64,000 nucleotides of DNA from Mycobacterium sp. 852014-50255_SCH5639931 (GCF_001665605.1 NZ_LZSV01000011.1:62001-126000), one strand, 5' to 3'. Shown: positions 17,886 to 26,677, counted from the stretch's first letter. Numbers and translations are program-made. Notes: generated by a model from the letters alone, not told the origin.

Positions 17886-19205
17886 ATGCACTCAAGCGCA
17901 CCCGTCGAAATATGGCGGTCGGTGCGCAGTTTGCCAGACTTCTGGCGGCTGCTGCAGGTGCGCATGGCGAGTCAATTCGGTGATGGCCTGTTCCAGGCCG
18001 GTCTGGCCGGAGCGTTGCTGTTCAATCCGGACCGCGCCGCCGATCCGATGGCGATCGCACGGGCGTTCACCGTGCTGTTCCTGCCGTACTCGCTGCTCGG
18101 GCCGTTCGCCGGCGCGCTGATGGACCGGTGGGACCGCCGGCTGGTGCTCGTCGGCGCCAACGTCGGCCGCCTCATCCTGATCGCCGCGATCGGCACGATC
18201 CTCGCCGTCAGGGCCGGCGACGTGCCGCTGTTGTTGGGCGCACTCTTCGCCAACGGCTTGGCCCGGTTCGTCGCGTCCGGACTGTCGGCGTCGCTGCCGC
18301 ACGTCGTGCCCCGCGATCAGGTCGTGACCATGAACGCCTTGGCCAACGCGTCCGGGGCCATCGCCGCCTTCATCGGTGCCAACTTCATGCTCGTGCCGCG
18401 GTTCCTGGTCGGCGCGGGCGACAAGGGCGCCTCGGCGATCATCTTCCTCACCGCGGTACCCGTGTCGATCGCCTTGATGCTGTCGCTACGGTTCGGGTCC
18501 CGCGCGCTGGGCCCGGACGACACCAAACGGGCGATCCACGGACCGGTCCTCTACGCCGTGGTCACCGGCTGGCTGCACGGTGCACGTACCGTGGCGCAGC
18601 GGCCGACGGTCGCCGCCACGCTGTCGGGCCTGGCCGCGCACCGGATGGTGATCGGCATCAACTCCTTGCTGGTCTTGCTGCTGGTGCACCAGCTGACCGA
18701 CCCCGCAGTCGGGGGACTGGGTACCGCTCTGGTGTTCTTCGGCGCCACCGGCTTGGGCGCTTTTCTGGCCAACGTGCTGACTCCGCCGGCGGTTCGTCGC
18801 TGGGGGCGCTACGCGACGGTCAATGGTGCACTCGCGGCGTCCGCGATCATCGAGGTCGCCGGCGCGGGGTTGCTGCTACCGGTCATGGTGGGGTGTGGCT
18901 TTTTCCTCGGTGTGACCGGGCAGATGGTCAAGCTGTGCGCCGACTCGGCAATGCAGATGGACGTCGACGACGCCCTTCGCGGGCACGTATTCGCCGTCCA
19001 AGACGCGCTGTTCTGGGTGGCGTTCATCGCCGCGATCACGGCGGCCGCGGCGTTGATTCCCGCGGATGGGCATGCGCCCGCATTCGTCCTGGTCGCTTCC
19101 GGGCTTTACCTGGCCGGCCTGGCCATGCACGGCATCCTGGGCCGGCGCGGCGAACAGGCGAATAATCGCTACCCGGCGGGGGCAACCGACGATCGGAGGC
19201 AATGA
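17886..19205 (+). CDS. MFS transporter (Rv0037c-like)
   Basis: A 439-aa integral membrane protein with about 10-12 hydrophobic segments, matching Rv0037c (441 aa). The cytoplasmic loop motif after TM2 is visible as [17 protein letters not shown], typical of the MFS A-motif in drug-efflux type members. ATG 17886 gives the family-like length; the in-frame 17832 start would add 18 residues. Its stop overlaps the start of the next gene (19202-19205), indicating cotranscription. The substrate is not known. Confidence 0.9.
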   Translation: MHSSAPVEIWRSVRSLPDFWRLLQVRMASQFGDGLFQAGLAGALLFNPDRAADPMAIARAFTVLFLPYSLLGPFAGALMDRWDRRLVLVGANVGRLILIAAIGTILAVRAGDVPLLLGALFANGLARFVASGLSASLPHVVPRDQVVTMNALANASGAIAAFIGANFMLVPRFLVGAGDKGASAIIFLTAVPVSIALMLSLRFGSRALGPDDTKRAIHGPVLYAVVTGWLHGARTVAQRPTVAATLSGLAAHRMVIGINSLLVLLLVHQLTDPAVGGLGTALVFFGATGLGAFLANVLTPPAVRRWGRYATVNGALAASAIIEVAGAGLLLPVMVGCGFFLGVTGQMVKLCADSAMQMDVDDALRGHVFAVQDALFWVAFIAAITAAAALIPADGHAPAFVLVASGLYLAGLAMHGILGRRGEQANNRYPAGATDDRRQ

Positions 19206-19978
19206 TGGCGGGTCCGGAACCGATTGTGGCCGACCTACGCGCCGAAAGCGACGAGCTTGACGCCCTGGTAGCGCCGCTGCCAGCCGAACGCTGGGCCGAA
19301 CCGACGCCCGCGCCGGGTTGGACCATCGCGCATCAGATCGGGCACCTGTTGTGGACCGACCGGGTCGCGCTGACCTCGGTCACCGATGAGGCCGGCTTCG
19401 CCGAAGAGCTGAAGGCCGCCGCTGCGGACCCGACGGGCTTCGTCGACGCGGGTGCCGAAGAGTTGGCGGCTCTGGCGCCGGCCGAGCTGCTCGCCGACTG
19501 GGGGTCGACCCGTTCCCGGTTGCACGAAGAGCTGCTGATGGTTCCCGCCGGGCGCAAGCTCCCATGGTTCGGGCCGCCGATGAGTGCGGCGTCGATGGCC
19601 ACCGCGCGGTTGATGGAGACCTGGGCGCATGGCTTGGACGTCGCCGACGCGCTTGGCGTCAAACGGGTGGCCACCGACCGGCTGCGCTCGATCGCCCACC
19701 TGGGGGTGCGCACGCGCGACTACGCCTTTTTCGTCAACAATCTCCCCGCTCCGGCCGAGCCGTTCCTGGTCGAGCTGCGCGGACCCGGCGGCGACACCTG
19801 GAGCTGGGGATCGCCGGATGGGGCGCAACGGGTCACCGGTTCCGCCGAAGACTTCTGCCTTCTGGTCACTCAACGGCGGCCGCTCAGCGCCCTCGACCTC
19901 ACCGCCGATGGGCCCGACGCGCAGCGCTGGCTGGAGATTGCGCAAGCCTTCGCGGGCCCTCCCGGCGCCGGTCGATGA
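19202..19978 (+). CDS. Maleylpyruvate isomerase-type mycothiol-dependent (DinB-like) protein, Rv0036c-like
   Basis: A 258-aa protein with the N-terminal metal-binding MDMPI/DinB-like helical bundle: [20 protein letters not shown] carries the first His ligands and [14 protein letters not shown] the later HGxD pair. Members bind a divalent metal and some act as mycothiol-dependent isomerases. The length matches Rv0036c. The start overlaps the MFS stop. Its TGA (19976-19978) lies inside the first unit of the 56-bp tandem repeat, so the last residues (GAGR) are encoded by repeat DNA. Confidence 0.88.
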   Translation: MMAGPEPIVADLRAESDELDALVAPLPAERWAEPTPAPGWTIAHQIGHLLWTDRVALTSVTDEAGFAEELKAAAADPTGFVDAGAEELAALAPAELLADWGSTRSRLHEELLMVPAGRKLPWFGPPMSAASMATARLMETWAHGLDVADALGVKRVATDRLRSIAHLGVRTRDYAFFVNNLPAPAEPFLVELRGPGGDTWSWGSPDGAQRVTGSAEDFCLLVTQRRPLSALDLTADGPDAQRWLEIAQAFAGPPGAGR

Positions 19979-20108
19979 GCGCGCGAGCGCGCGAAGAGAG
20001 CCGGCGCCCATCCGACACAAGCGCCGGTCGATGAGCGCGCGAGCGCGCGAAGAGAGCCGGCGCCCATCCGACACAAGCGCCGGTCGATGAGTGCGCGAGC
20101 GCGCGAAG
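19965..20108 (+). repeat. 56-bp tandem repeat, MIRU-like, 2.6 copies
   Basis: Units start at 19965, 20021 and 20077; the first two are identical over 56 bases and the third is partial with one change (GAGTGCG for GAGCGCG). Each unit contains GCCGGTCGATGAGCGCGCGA and, later, GAGAGCCGGCG, so GCCGG/CCGGC arms can form a hairpin. Each unit also encodes a 19-residue mini-ORF whose ATG overlaps the stop of the ORF before it (ATGA at 19975-19978, 20031-20034, 20087-20090). Stop/start overlap within a 50-80 bp unit is the hallmark I know for mycobacterial interspersed repetitive units. Confidence 0.85.
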
Positions 20109-20432
20109 TTATTGCAGCGGCCCGCCGTACGTTGCCCGGTTCTCGGCTTCCGCCTCTTCGCGCAGCGCCGAGATCGCAAGGTTCAGCCTGTCGGCAAGCT
20201 CGCCGTGGGCATATCCGGTCATCACGCCGGGGTGCAGAGTCAGCTTGAGCAATCGGCCGTCGGAATTCGCCACGGCATAAATGTCACCGAGGTCGACGCT
20301 GTAGGTGACGGCCTCGGCCTGGGCCACCAGGGCTTCCCACTTGTCGGCCGCCTCGCTCAGTTCGCGGAGAACTGATTCGACGAGGTCCTTGTCGCTGAGA
20401 TTCGCGCGACCGCCCGAATCCGACACGATCAC
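20109..20432 (-). CDS. YbaB/EbfC-like small protein (Rv0030 position)
   Basis: A protein of about 107 aa resembling the YbaB/EbfC fold: a helix (about residues 10-35), a beta pair (YSVDLGDIYAVANSDGRLLK), and a C-terminal helix (ADRLNLAISALREEAEAEN). Related mycobacterial copies include EspL-type proteins in ESX-1 loci. GTG 20432 or 20426 is a plausible start behind a GGAGGGGG stretch; an in-frame TTG at 20462 is less likely. It is the last gene of the minus-strand operon running from the Rv0023-like regulator. Its stop abuts the third repeat unit. Its function is unknown. Confidence 0.7.
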   Translation of the reverse strand: MIVSDSGGRANLSDKDLVESVLRELSEAADKWEALVAQAEAVTYSVDLGDIYAVANSDGRLLKLTLHPGVMTGYAHGELADRLNLAISALREEAEAENRATYGGPLQ

Positions 20433-20498
20433 AGTATCGTCGCCCCCTCCAACCAGCGTCAATTCAAACTCGCGGGTGACCGGTGCACCCCATGGCGG

Positions 20499-22334
20499 CT
20501 AGGGGGCGGGCGCCTGGGCGGCGAGTTTCTGGTACCAGGCGAGGTGATAGTTCGCCGATACCGCGTCTCCGCTCGCGATGCCTTCGGTGGCGGCCATCAA
20601 CAGACACTTGAGCAGGAGAGCCGGGTTCACGGTCGGGTACTGGACCAAAAGTTGGTAGCGCGCCGTATCGAGGTGCACGCGCAGCACGTCGACCTCTTGG
20701 TCGATGACAACCGCTTCCGCGGCGGCCGCGTCCGCCAACCTCTGCACGATGCGGGGGAGTCCGTCAAACCGGCGCGTGGTCTCGCTCAGCACCCTGGCCA
20801 GATCGCTTATAAGCGGCAGCTCGCGTGGTTCCAACGACGATTTCGTGGCGGTGAAGTCGGGCGAGCGGCGCAGCGAATCACCAGGAGCGTAGGTCACCAC
20901 GCGCGCCGCATCGCCGATCAAGGCGGACACCCTGCCGGTGCGTCGCTCGGGTTCCAACAACCGCACCCCAGCCGGAAGGTTGATACCTGCCGGTATCCAG
21001 CCGTGCGCGAGGTCGGTGACCAGGACGGTCGTGCCATCCAAGAGTTCGCCGACCGCCCAATTCAGCCGCGACTCCTGCCGAACCACGAATTCGAGGAGCC
21101 GATTCAGCCGGTCCGTGTCGAAACTCGTTGCGGCGGTGTCCTTTTGCCTGCTGGGCCGAGCGGCGGGCTCCTGAGGTGCATCCGGCTCGTCCTGGCTCGC
21201 CGGGCCCTCGGCCGGCTCGTCAACCACGGGCTCGGGCTCGGTGATCGCGGGGATGATCTGTGTCTCCTCCATCGAGGCCATCGAGTCCTCGACGGGCTCC
21301 GGCTGCTGTGCCAGCTGTTGCGCGTCGTCCTGGGCCGATGCCGGCTCTTCGGACACGGCGTGGTGACGACCGTTCGCGACGGGTTCGTCGACCACGGGTT
21401 CGGCCTCGGTGATGGCGGGGATGACCTGCGTCGCCTCCATCGAGGTCGCCGGGGTGTCGTCCTCGGCGATGTGGTGGCTGTCCGGCTCGTCAACCACCGG
21501 CTCGGCATCGGTGATCGCGGGGATGACCTGCGTCTCCTCCATCGGCGCCCCCGCGACGCCGTCCGCGGCATCGATGTCGGACCCCCGTTCGGGCTGGTCC
21601 TGCTCGGTCGCCGGCTCCTCCACCCCCAGGTGGTGACGACCGTTGGCGACGGGCTCCCAATCGGGCTCGGCATTCTCGGTCGGCGCGTCGACGACGGGCT
21701 CCACCTGCGTGACAGCAGGAATGACTTGCGTCTCCTCCATATCCGGCGCGCCGGCGTTCTGTTCGACGGCGGTGTCACGGACAGGTGCCTCGGCCTCGTC
21801 CCCGCCTTGCGGCACGGAAGGGGCCGGCTTGTCGGCAACCCGCCAGCGCGGCCGGCGCACGTCCCTGGTCGGCGCTTCGGAAGGTCGCGAGTTCGGGACA
21901 GCAGCGATGACCTGGGTCTGGTCCATGTCCGATGACTGCGGCTCGGCGGCCTGCGGGCGGAGATGTCCAGCGGTCACCCCGGCCTTCGCCGCGTGCAGCT
22001 GGCGAATCGTCGATTCGACGCGGCGGACGGCGCGGGCCCGCGCCTCGTCGATGACCCGGGCCTCCTCCGCCTGACGCGCAAAATCGGCCAAACCCGCGCG
22101 CTTGACCATTTTCAGCTGCTCGTTGGCGCTGTCGGCGATCCGCTGCAGGTCCGTCTTCAGATAGTCTGCGAGCGTGGCATTTTCGGCGGTGATCGTCGAC
22201 AGCTCGGCAGGCCAAAGCCCACCGATCACCCACGGGGTGCAATCGATGGGAGAGCTGAAGGCCGGCATCGCCAGTGATTCCCGGGTAGCTCTCCGGAGGC
22301 GCTGACGCGCCGTCATCCGACCGAAGATCGCCAC
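20499..22334 (-). CDS. Rv0029-like protein with five TQ(V/I)I threonine-motif repeats
   Basis: A 611-aa protein in three parts. Residues 1-125 are a conserved head with helices. Residues 130-400 are a low-complexity, very acidic Pro/Glu-rich linker. Residues 405-611 are a conserved tail (from LNRLLEFVVRQ through DGTTVLVTDLAHGWIPAGI), which I associate with the mycobacterial DUF5631/DUF5632 family of Rv0029. The linker holds five copies of [M][ED]xTQ[VI]I at Thr140, 202, 268, 302 and 358, the last four followed by PA(I/V)T..EPVVD(E/A)P, plus two PVANGRHH copies. Rv0029 is 365 aa as I recall, so the linker may be expanded. GTG start at 22334. No signal peptide or TM is evident. Its molecular function is unknown. 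Confidence 0.8.
   Translation of the reverse strand: MAIFGRMTARQRLRRATRESLAMPAFSSPIDCTPWVIGGLWPAELSTITAENATLADYLKTDLQRIADSANEQLKMVKRAGLADFARQAEEARVIDEARARAVRRVESTIRQLHAAKAGVTAGHLRPQAAEPQSSDMDQTQVIAAVPNSRPSEAPTRDVRRPRWRVADKPAPSVPQGGDEAEAPVRDTAVEQNAGAPDMEETQVIPAVTQVEPVVDAPTENAEPDWEPVANGRHHLGVEEPATEQDQPERGSDIDAADGVAGAPMEETQVIPAITDAEPVVDEPDSHHIAEDDTPATSMEATQVIPAITEAEPVVDEPVANGRHHAVSEEPASAQDDAQQLAQQPEPVEDSMASMEETQIIPAITEPEPVVDEPAEGPASQDEPDAPQEPAARPSRQKDTAATSFDTDRLNRLLEFVVRQESRLNWAVGELLDGTTVLVTDLAHGWIPAGINLPAGVRLLEPERRTGRVSALIGDAARVVTYAPGDSLRRSPDFTATKSSLEPRELPLISDLARVLSETTRRFDGLPRIVQRLADAAAAEAVVIDQEVDVLRVHLDTARYQLLVQYPTVNPALLLKCLLMAATEGIASGDAVSANYHLAWYQKLAAQAPAP
21213..21740 (-). repeat. Four-copy coding repeat with TQ(V/I)IPA core
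   Basis: Inside the Rv0029-like gene, residues 199-218, 265-284, 299-318 and 355-374 are four 20-residue copies starting ME(E/A)TQ(V/I)IPA and ending VVD(E/A)P. A degenerate fifth (MDQTQVIAA) is upstream at residues 137-145. Spacing between copies is irregular (66, 34 and 56 residues), so this is not a simple slipped-strand tandem array. Conservation of the core amid divergent linkers suggests selection on the motif. Confidence 0.85.
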
Positions 22335-22416
22335 CGGCTCAGCGTACCGGCATCTGCCGGATGGCTTATTCGGTCAGTGAATTGTGCAGCTTTGACGGCC
22401 TGAGTACCGTGCAGAT

Positions 22417-22560
22417 ATGGCTGAATCTGCCCTGCAGCAGCAACTCGATGAGGTGCGTGCCTTACTCGCCCGCGCACGAGAGTTGTTCGGCCCCAACCCC
22501 GTAGAGCCGCCCACCGACATCGCTCCAGATCCCGAGGCGGCCAAGACCTGGCTGTTGTAG
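22417..22560 (+). CDS. Possible 47-aa small protein
   Basis: A short ORF on the plus strand in the 230-base gap between two minus-strand genes of the ESX-associated operon. It begins MAESALQQQLDEVRALLARA and continues ELFGPNPVEPPTDIAPDPEA, ending KTWLL. The first half would form an amphipathic helix, the second is Pro-rich, and third codon positions are mostly G or C as in real genes here. No strong ribosome site precedes ATG 22417. It may be a real small gene divergent from the Rv0029-like gene or a chance ORF. No function can be assigned. Confidence 0.4.
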   Translation: MAESALQQQLDEVRALLARARELFGPNPVEPPTDIAPDPEAAKTWLL

Positions 22561-22564
22561 GCCT

Positions 22565-22876
22565 CTAGATAGCGCTGTGACGGCGGCGAAGTTTATGCGC
22601 GAGTAACTTCTCGATCGCCGCATCGAGGTCTCGCGGGGTCGGAACCTCGGCCGAGGGGGTGTGACCGGCCGCCACGATCTCGTCGCGAATCTCCAGCAAT
22701 GCCTTCAGGCAAGACACGTCGGCGGTCAGCAAAATGCCTCGTGCCAGCGTCTCGGCGTCGGTCTCCATCGCCTCTTCGCTCAGCGCAACGCTGTGCATGT
22801 ACCCGCCGCGGCAGGAGCGGACCAGGATGTGCCCACTCGGGTGAACGGTGTCAAAAGCGGGATTCGCGTCCGTCAT
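22565..22876 (-). CDS. EspH-like/DUF2694-type small protein (Rv0028-like)
   Basis: A 103-aa protein. The segment FDTVHPSGHILVRSCRGGYM, then HSVALSEEAMETDAETLARG, resembles the core of EspH (TVTNPQGSVSV then HVELT), an ESX-1-associated protein, and matches the length of Rv0028 (101 aa). It has no signal peptide. Its ATG (22876) overlaps the stop of the EspC-like gene by four bases (ATGA), indicating translational coupling. A chaperone or substrate-associated role in type VII secretion is possible by family resemblance only. Confidence 0.7.
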   Translation of the reverse strand: MTDANPAFDTVHPSGHILVRSCRGGYMHSVALSEEAMETDAETLARGILLTADVSCLKALLEIRDEIVAAGHTPSAEVPTPRDLDAAIEKLLAHKLRRRHSAI

Positions 22877-23190
22877 CGACCGCGGTCAGCGATGCCGCCG
22901 AGGCTGCGCGCCGCATCCTGCTCGTGCTGTTCCCACATCGTCGCCGACGCCGCCAATTTGTCTGCCAGGTCGGCGTGGTCCGCCGCTTGCTGCTCGTAGC
23001 ACTGTCGTCTGAGCTCAAGCAGCTCTCGCCCTGCGTCGCGAAGGTCACCGAAGATCGGGCCCAGTGAATCCAGACTTTCCTGGATCGCCTCGTGCGACGA
23101 CGGGACCGTGCGTAAGTAATCGGAGGTTTCCTGGTGGCGCGCAGCGGCTTGACGCAAGTGCGCGGGGACCACATGGATCGAATCTGCCAT
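22873..23190 (-). CDS. EspC-like (DUF2580) ESX-associated small protein (Rv0027-like)
   Basis: A 105-aa all-helical protein, the same length as Rv0027. The start (MADSIHVVPAHLRQAAARHQ) fits the EspC/DUF2580 pattern of small proteins related to type VII secretion substrates (V.P..L...A..H). ATG 23190 was chosen by that pattern; upstream in-frame codons to 23235 add an unrelated 15 residues. It sits 50 bases after the DUF4226 gene. No WxG motif is clear, and secretion is inferred, not shown. Confidence 0.75.
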   Translation of the reverse strand: MADSIHVVPAHLRQAAARHQETSDYLRTVPSSHEAIQESLDSLGPIFGDLRDAGRELLELRRQCYEQQAADHADLADKLAASATMWEQHEQDAARSLGGIADRGR

Positions 23191-23240
23191 CCGCTGTCTC
23201 CTGTTCACGGCCGCCGGCCAGACCGGCGAGATCACTATTG

Positions 23241-24593
23241 TCAGGTGGTCGACGAGGTCGCCGGCCGCGTGGGTGTCGGTGTGTCGGGCGTCGCCGGCGC
23301 GGTCGCGGCTGCGGCCGGCGGATGTTCCCAGCCTAGGAAGCTCGGGCCGCTCACGGTGGCGATGTCTTGAATTTGGCCATCGAGGAGGGCTTTTCCTGGG
23401 CCGAGGGCAAGCGCGTGCCGATCGATGAACATTCCGATATCGGCCGGAGCGACGTGCGAGGCGTCGATCGGGTTGGCCACCGCGGTGCCCGGCGGCGGAA
23501 TCGTTATTCCCTGCTGTTGGAAGGCATCTGGTATCGCCGCTCCGCCGACCGCGGCTTTGATTGTCGCTGCCAGCTGGGGGCTGGCCGCCGTCACCGTTTC
23601 ACCGTCGGGCAAAGTCACCGTGGTGGGACCCGCCGGTGGCGATTCGCCCTCGACTGCCGCAACGTCCTGGCCGGTGTCGCCCGGTTGATCGGACGAAGCG
23701 TCGATCTTCGGATCCGCATGGTCCTCGGAATCAGGCACTCCTTCGTCGTCGAGGCCCTTCAGCGCCGGATCCGTTGTGTCGTCGCCCTGCAGGGTGGGAA
23801 GCGGCAGCCCGGCCGGCGTCGCGCCGAAGCTCGGCAGTCCCGACCCAAAGTTGGGCATGGGCGGCAGCACAGGAGCCATGGGCGCCGCCGGAGCGCTCGC
23901 TACCTCCGGCACAGCGCCTCCCGACAGATCATCGGTTGCGGCGCCCGGATCGTCGGCGAACAACGAATCCAGCAGCGGATCCCACCCGGAATCCTCTGTC
24001 GTAGCCGCGTCGGCGCCGACCGTCTGGGCCGCCGGCCGTCCATCGGGACTGCTCGGTTGCCCCTTGGATGCGTCATATAGCGATGTCCAGGCGGCCATCA
24101 GCGCCGACTTCGACGTGTCGTCGAGGCTCGCGTTGAGGACCACCGCACGAATGTCTCTGAGCTTGCCGATCAGAAATCGCTGGAAGTCGCGCGCTCCTGC
24201 CGGAGTGTCCAGGTCCGACCGTGTTCGCACCGCGGCTTCGATGTCTTGCTGCAACTTGGTCAGCGCTTGACTGCCTTCGACGGCGTTGAGGTGGGCGTTC
24301 AAGATAGCCGTGATCACCTGCATATCCAGCTGAGAACTTGCCGAATTCTGGCGTGACAGAGCAGCTTCGGCGTGCGCGATCGCTTCCGCCGCCTCGCCCT
24401 GCTCCCGATCCGGTGCGGCCGCATCTCGCTGGCGGATCTTGCCCGCGATCGCTTGCAGCTGTTCGGGGTGCGTCGTCGGGGTGATCACCGCGGCCAGCTC
24501 ACCGGGCGACAGACCCGCCACCCACGCGTTCGGGTCACCGGTGCGGTCTCGGACATATTTCACCGCGGCAAGCAGCTCCTCGTGCGCCGACAT
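23241..24593 (-). CDS. DUF4226-containing protein (Rv0026-like), proline-rich centre
   Basis: A 450-aa protein close to Rv0026 (448 aa). The N-terminal third (about residues 1-175) is helical and holds the DUF4226 pattern, including LDTPAGARDFQRFLIGKLRDI, which is shared with the 120-aa protein encoded just upstream. The centre (about 180-320) is an acidic Pro/Ala/Asp-rich linker. The last part contains a conserved block around ATIKAAVGGAAIP and DIGMFIDRHALALGPGKALL, then a Thr/Pro tail. No signal peptide. The arrangement resembles ESX-1 substrate-like proteins such as EspK, but this is analogy. Confidence 0.78.
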   Translation of the reverse strand: MSAHEELLAAVKYVRDRTGDPNAWVAGLSPGELAAVITPTTHPEQLQAIAGKIRQRDAAAPDREQGEAAEAIAHAEAALSRQNSASSQLDMQVITAILNAHLNAVEGSQALTKLQQDIEAAVRTRSDLDTPAGARDFQRFLIGKLRDIRAVVLNASLDDTSKSALMAAWTSLYDASKGQPSSPDGRPAAQTVGADAATTEDSGWDPLLDSLFADDPGAATDDLSGGAVPEVASAPAAPMAPVLPPMPNFGSGLPSFGATPAGLPLPTLQGDDTTDPALKGLDDEGVPDSEDHADPKIDASSDQPGDTGQDVAAVEGESPPAGPTTVTLPDGETVTAASPQLAATIKAAVGGAAIPDAFQQQGITIPPPGTAVANPIDASHVAPADIGMFIDRHALALGPGKALLDGQIQDIATVSGPSFLGWEHPPAAAATAPATPDTPTPTRPATSSTT

Positions 24594-24718
24594 CAGCTAC
24601 GCACGTCCTTGCGGGATGCGTTGCGACCCCTCCATGCCCGGCGACAGTACCCAGGCTTATCCCCGCCAACAATTCACCATGCCAGGCCATTGTGCATGAC
24701 ACCGAAATCGCCGCCTTG

Positions 24719-25081
24719 CTAGGCATTGCCAGCGGCGTACCGGTCCCGGAGGCCTTCCAGCACAGCCTTTTTCGCTCGGCTGAGTTCGCGGGCACCCTCG
24801 ACGACCGCGGTGATCTCGCGTTGTTTGGCCAGCAGGAATCGCTGAAACTCGCGGGCGCCCATGGGCGTATCGACCGCGAGGTTCGCTTGGTGCACGGTGG
24901 CGTGGTCGATCTGCTCGGCGATCGCATCCAGACGCCTGGCGCCCTCTCGCATCGCGGCATGCGCGCTGGTGAGCACCTCTGCCAGCACGCGGTCGGCGTC
25001 GGCCGCCGTGCCGTGCTGGCCGGCCAGAGCCGACTGCCGCGCCTGCATGGCGGCTACCGAAGGTCCTGCTTGTTCCGTCAT
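24719..25081 (-). CDS. DUF4226 small protein (Rv0025-like)
   Basis: A 120-aa helical protein, identical in length to Rv0025. It shares [20 protein letters not shown] with the DUF4226 head of the next gene, so the two look like paralogues, with the smaller representing the domain alone. ATG 25081 (MTEQAGPSV) gives this length; an upstream in-frame start at 25120 would overlap the NlpC/P60 gene. It lies 16 bases after that gene and 125 bases before the 450-aa gene. Its function is unknown. Confidence 0.8.
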   Translation of the reverse strand: MTEQAGPSVAAMQARQSALAGQHGTAADADRVLAEVLTSAHAAMREGARRLDAIAEQIDHATVHQANLAVDTPMGAREFQRFLLAKQREITAVVEGARELSRAKKAVLEGLRDRYAAGNA

Positions 25082-25097
25082 CGGCTCACCCTGTTTG

Positions 25098-25910
25098 TCA
25101 TAGCGGTCGGCGAATCGCAACGTTGGGGCCTAGTGGGCTGATCCGCACCGAGGCGCCCGGGTAGGGCGCCTCGACTACCAGATTGTTGCCGATGGCCAGC
25201 TGGACATGCCCGGCGTGCGGGAAGACGAGGTCGCCCGGCCGGACTTGCGAGCGAGGCACCGGGATCCCGTCGTTGATCTGCTGATAAGTGGTGCGGTCCA
25301 AGTGAATTCCCGCTTGCGCGTAGCTCCACTGGACGAGCCCCGAACAATCGAACTGCTCGGGCCCCGTCGCGCCCCACACGTAGGGGCGGCCCAGGCGGGA
25401 CAGTGCGGCGCGCACCGCGATCGCGGCGCGCCCGTTCAATCCGGCGGGGCGGTGGCGCAGGAGTTGGTAGCGCAGCGCCCGCAGCTCGGCGAGGCGTCGA
25501 CGCGCCCTGAAGCGGGCCGACAGGACGTGCGCGCGCTGGGCCCGCAGTCGCGCCGCCCGACGACGCATCGCCTCGCGCTGCGCCATCGGTGTCGCCGGAG
25601 CCTCCACGGCGGCGGCGCGCGCTTCGTCAAGGACACCCCCGGTCAGATCGCGAGCTTCGGCCCGATCCCGCTGGGCACGGGCGATGACGCCCGCCGCGGC
25701 GGCGTCCGTGGCGGCGGCGGCAGCGAGCCGTTGCCGGCTGTGGTCCACCGCGAGCCGATAGCCGCCGCGTGCCACTCCGTCGTTCAGCCCGGCCGCGCTC
25801 TGCAGCAGATTGCGGTAATGCCCGGTGCCAGCGTCCACCGACGACGGGCGGATGCCGCCGGCGAACATGTCATGAGCACGGCTCAGCACCTCGATCTCGC
25901 TTTGGGTCAC
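25098..25910 (-). CDS. NlpC/P60 peptidoglycan hydrolase-like protein (Rv0024-like)
   Basis: A 270-aa protein. Residues 1-155 are an Ala/Arg-rich helical region with coiled-coil character. Residues 160-270 are an NlpC/P60 domain: [20 protein letters not shown] with catalytic Cys189, and [10 protein letters not shown] with catalytic His235. Such enzymes cleave D-Glu-meso-DAP bonds in muropeptides. There is no classical signal peptide, so export, if any, may use type VII secretion. GTG 25910 overlaps the stop of the XRE regulator gene (GTGA). Confidence 0.88.
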   Translation of the reverse strand: MTQSEIEVLSRAHDMFAGGIRPSSVDAGTGHYRNLLQSAAGLNDGVARGGYRLAVDHSRQRLAAAAATDAAAAGVIARAQRDRAEARDLTGGVLDEARAAAVEAPATPMAQREAMRRRAARLRAQRAHVLSARFRARRRLAELRALRYQLLRHRPAGLNGRAAIAVRAALSRLGRPYVWGATGPEQFDCSGLVQWSYAQAGIHLDRTTYQQINDGIPVPRSQVRPGDLVFPHAGHVQLAIGNNLVVEAPYPGASVRISPLGPNVAIRRPL

Positions 25911-26677
25911 GGCGCCCCCTCGCCCAGCTGGCCTCCCGACTCCACGGCGTCGGTGAAGGCGCGCACGCGGGGGAGTGCCCCCGGCGGGATCACCCCCCGG
26001 TTGCGGATGTCCCAGAGCTCCTCGACGTCGACACCCACCAGTGCAGCGATGACCGTCTCGGGCAGCGATGACTGCACACATGCCCCGTCGAAGCGGGCGC
26101 TCAAGCTGGTCGGCATTCGTTTCAGCAGGGCCGTGCGCGTCGCCTCTAGGGCTTGGAGGTGCGTCATAAGCCGGTCCGTCGAGTCCGCGCCCGCGTTCAC
26201 GGCGACCCGCCACGAGCCGGCGGCCAGCATCTCTGCTTTCACGCACTGAGCGATCACAGACAGAATATACGTCTCATATTCGTTTGATGTTGTCGCAGGC
26301 AAGCGATCGATGACGGATTTGAGCGCTTCCAGTTGCGCTTCGGCATATCCTTCCAGCACTTCTGTGTCGCTGTGACGGTCCACAACCACAGGCCCGTTGC
26401 GCCTGGCGGGGACGGCGGCAGGCGGTTGCGCGGCCATCAGCCGGGCCAGTTCCGCGTCCGGATCGGCCGCCACCAACAACCGGGAATAGGTGCCCGGGGG
26501 GAGGCCTAGGCCATTCTCGACCTTCTGAACTGTGCTTTTATGCGGCTTGCGGGCACCGCGCTCCAGAAAGCTCAGGCCCATGATGCTGACACCGGTCGCG
26601 GCCGCGAGGTCAGCTAGCGACCAGTCGCGCGACTCTCGCAGAGCGCGGATCGCCGCACCTGCCGATTCACGGCTCAC
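25907..26677 (-). CDS. XRE-family transcriptional regulator (Rv0023-like)
   Basis: A 256-aa protein, the same length as Rv0023. The N-terminal helix-turn-helix spans about residues 6-60 (AIRALRESRDWSLADLAAAT, then SFLERGARKPH). The rest is helical and probably used for dimerisation or ligand binding. GTG 26677 fits the Rv0023 length; a longer form from 26716 is possible. It heads the minus-strand operon and is divergent from whiB5 across 143 bases that contain a direct repeat, so it may control both directions. Confidence 0.88.
   Translation of the reverse strand: MSRESAGAAIRALRESRDWSLADLAAATGVSIMGLSFLERGARKPHKSTVQKVENGLGLPPGTYSRLLVAADPDAELARLMAAQPPAAVPARRNGPVVVDRHSDTEVLEGYAEAQLEALKSVIDRLPATTSNEYETYILSVIAQCVKAEMLAAGSWRVAVNAGADSTDRLMTHLQALEATRTALLKRMPTSLSARFDGACVQSSLPETVIAALVGVDVEELWDIRNRGVIPPGALPRVRAFTDAVESGGQLGEGAP

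Noticed and set aside
19965..20108. CRISPR array
   Set aside because: The 56-bp units are directly adjacent with no spacers and no cas genes are present.
20544..21935. 463-codon plus-strand frame opposite the TQ(V/I)I-motif gene
   Set aside because: Its repeats are the complement of the coding repeats on the minus strand; the minus-strand frame has recognisable conserved ends and the operon context.
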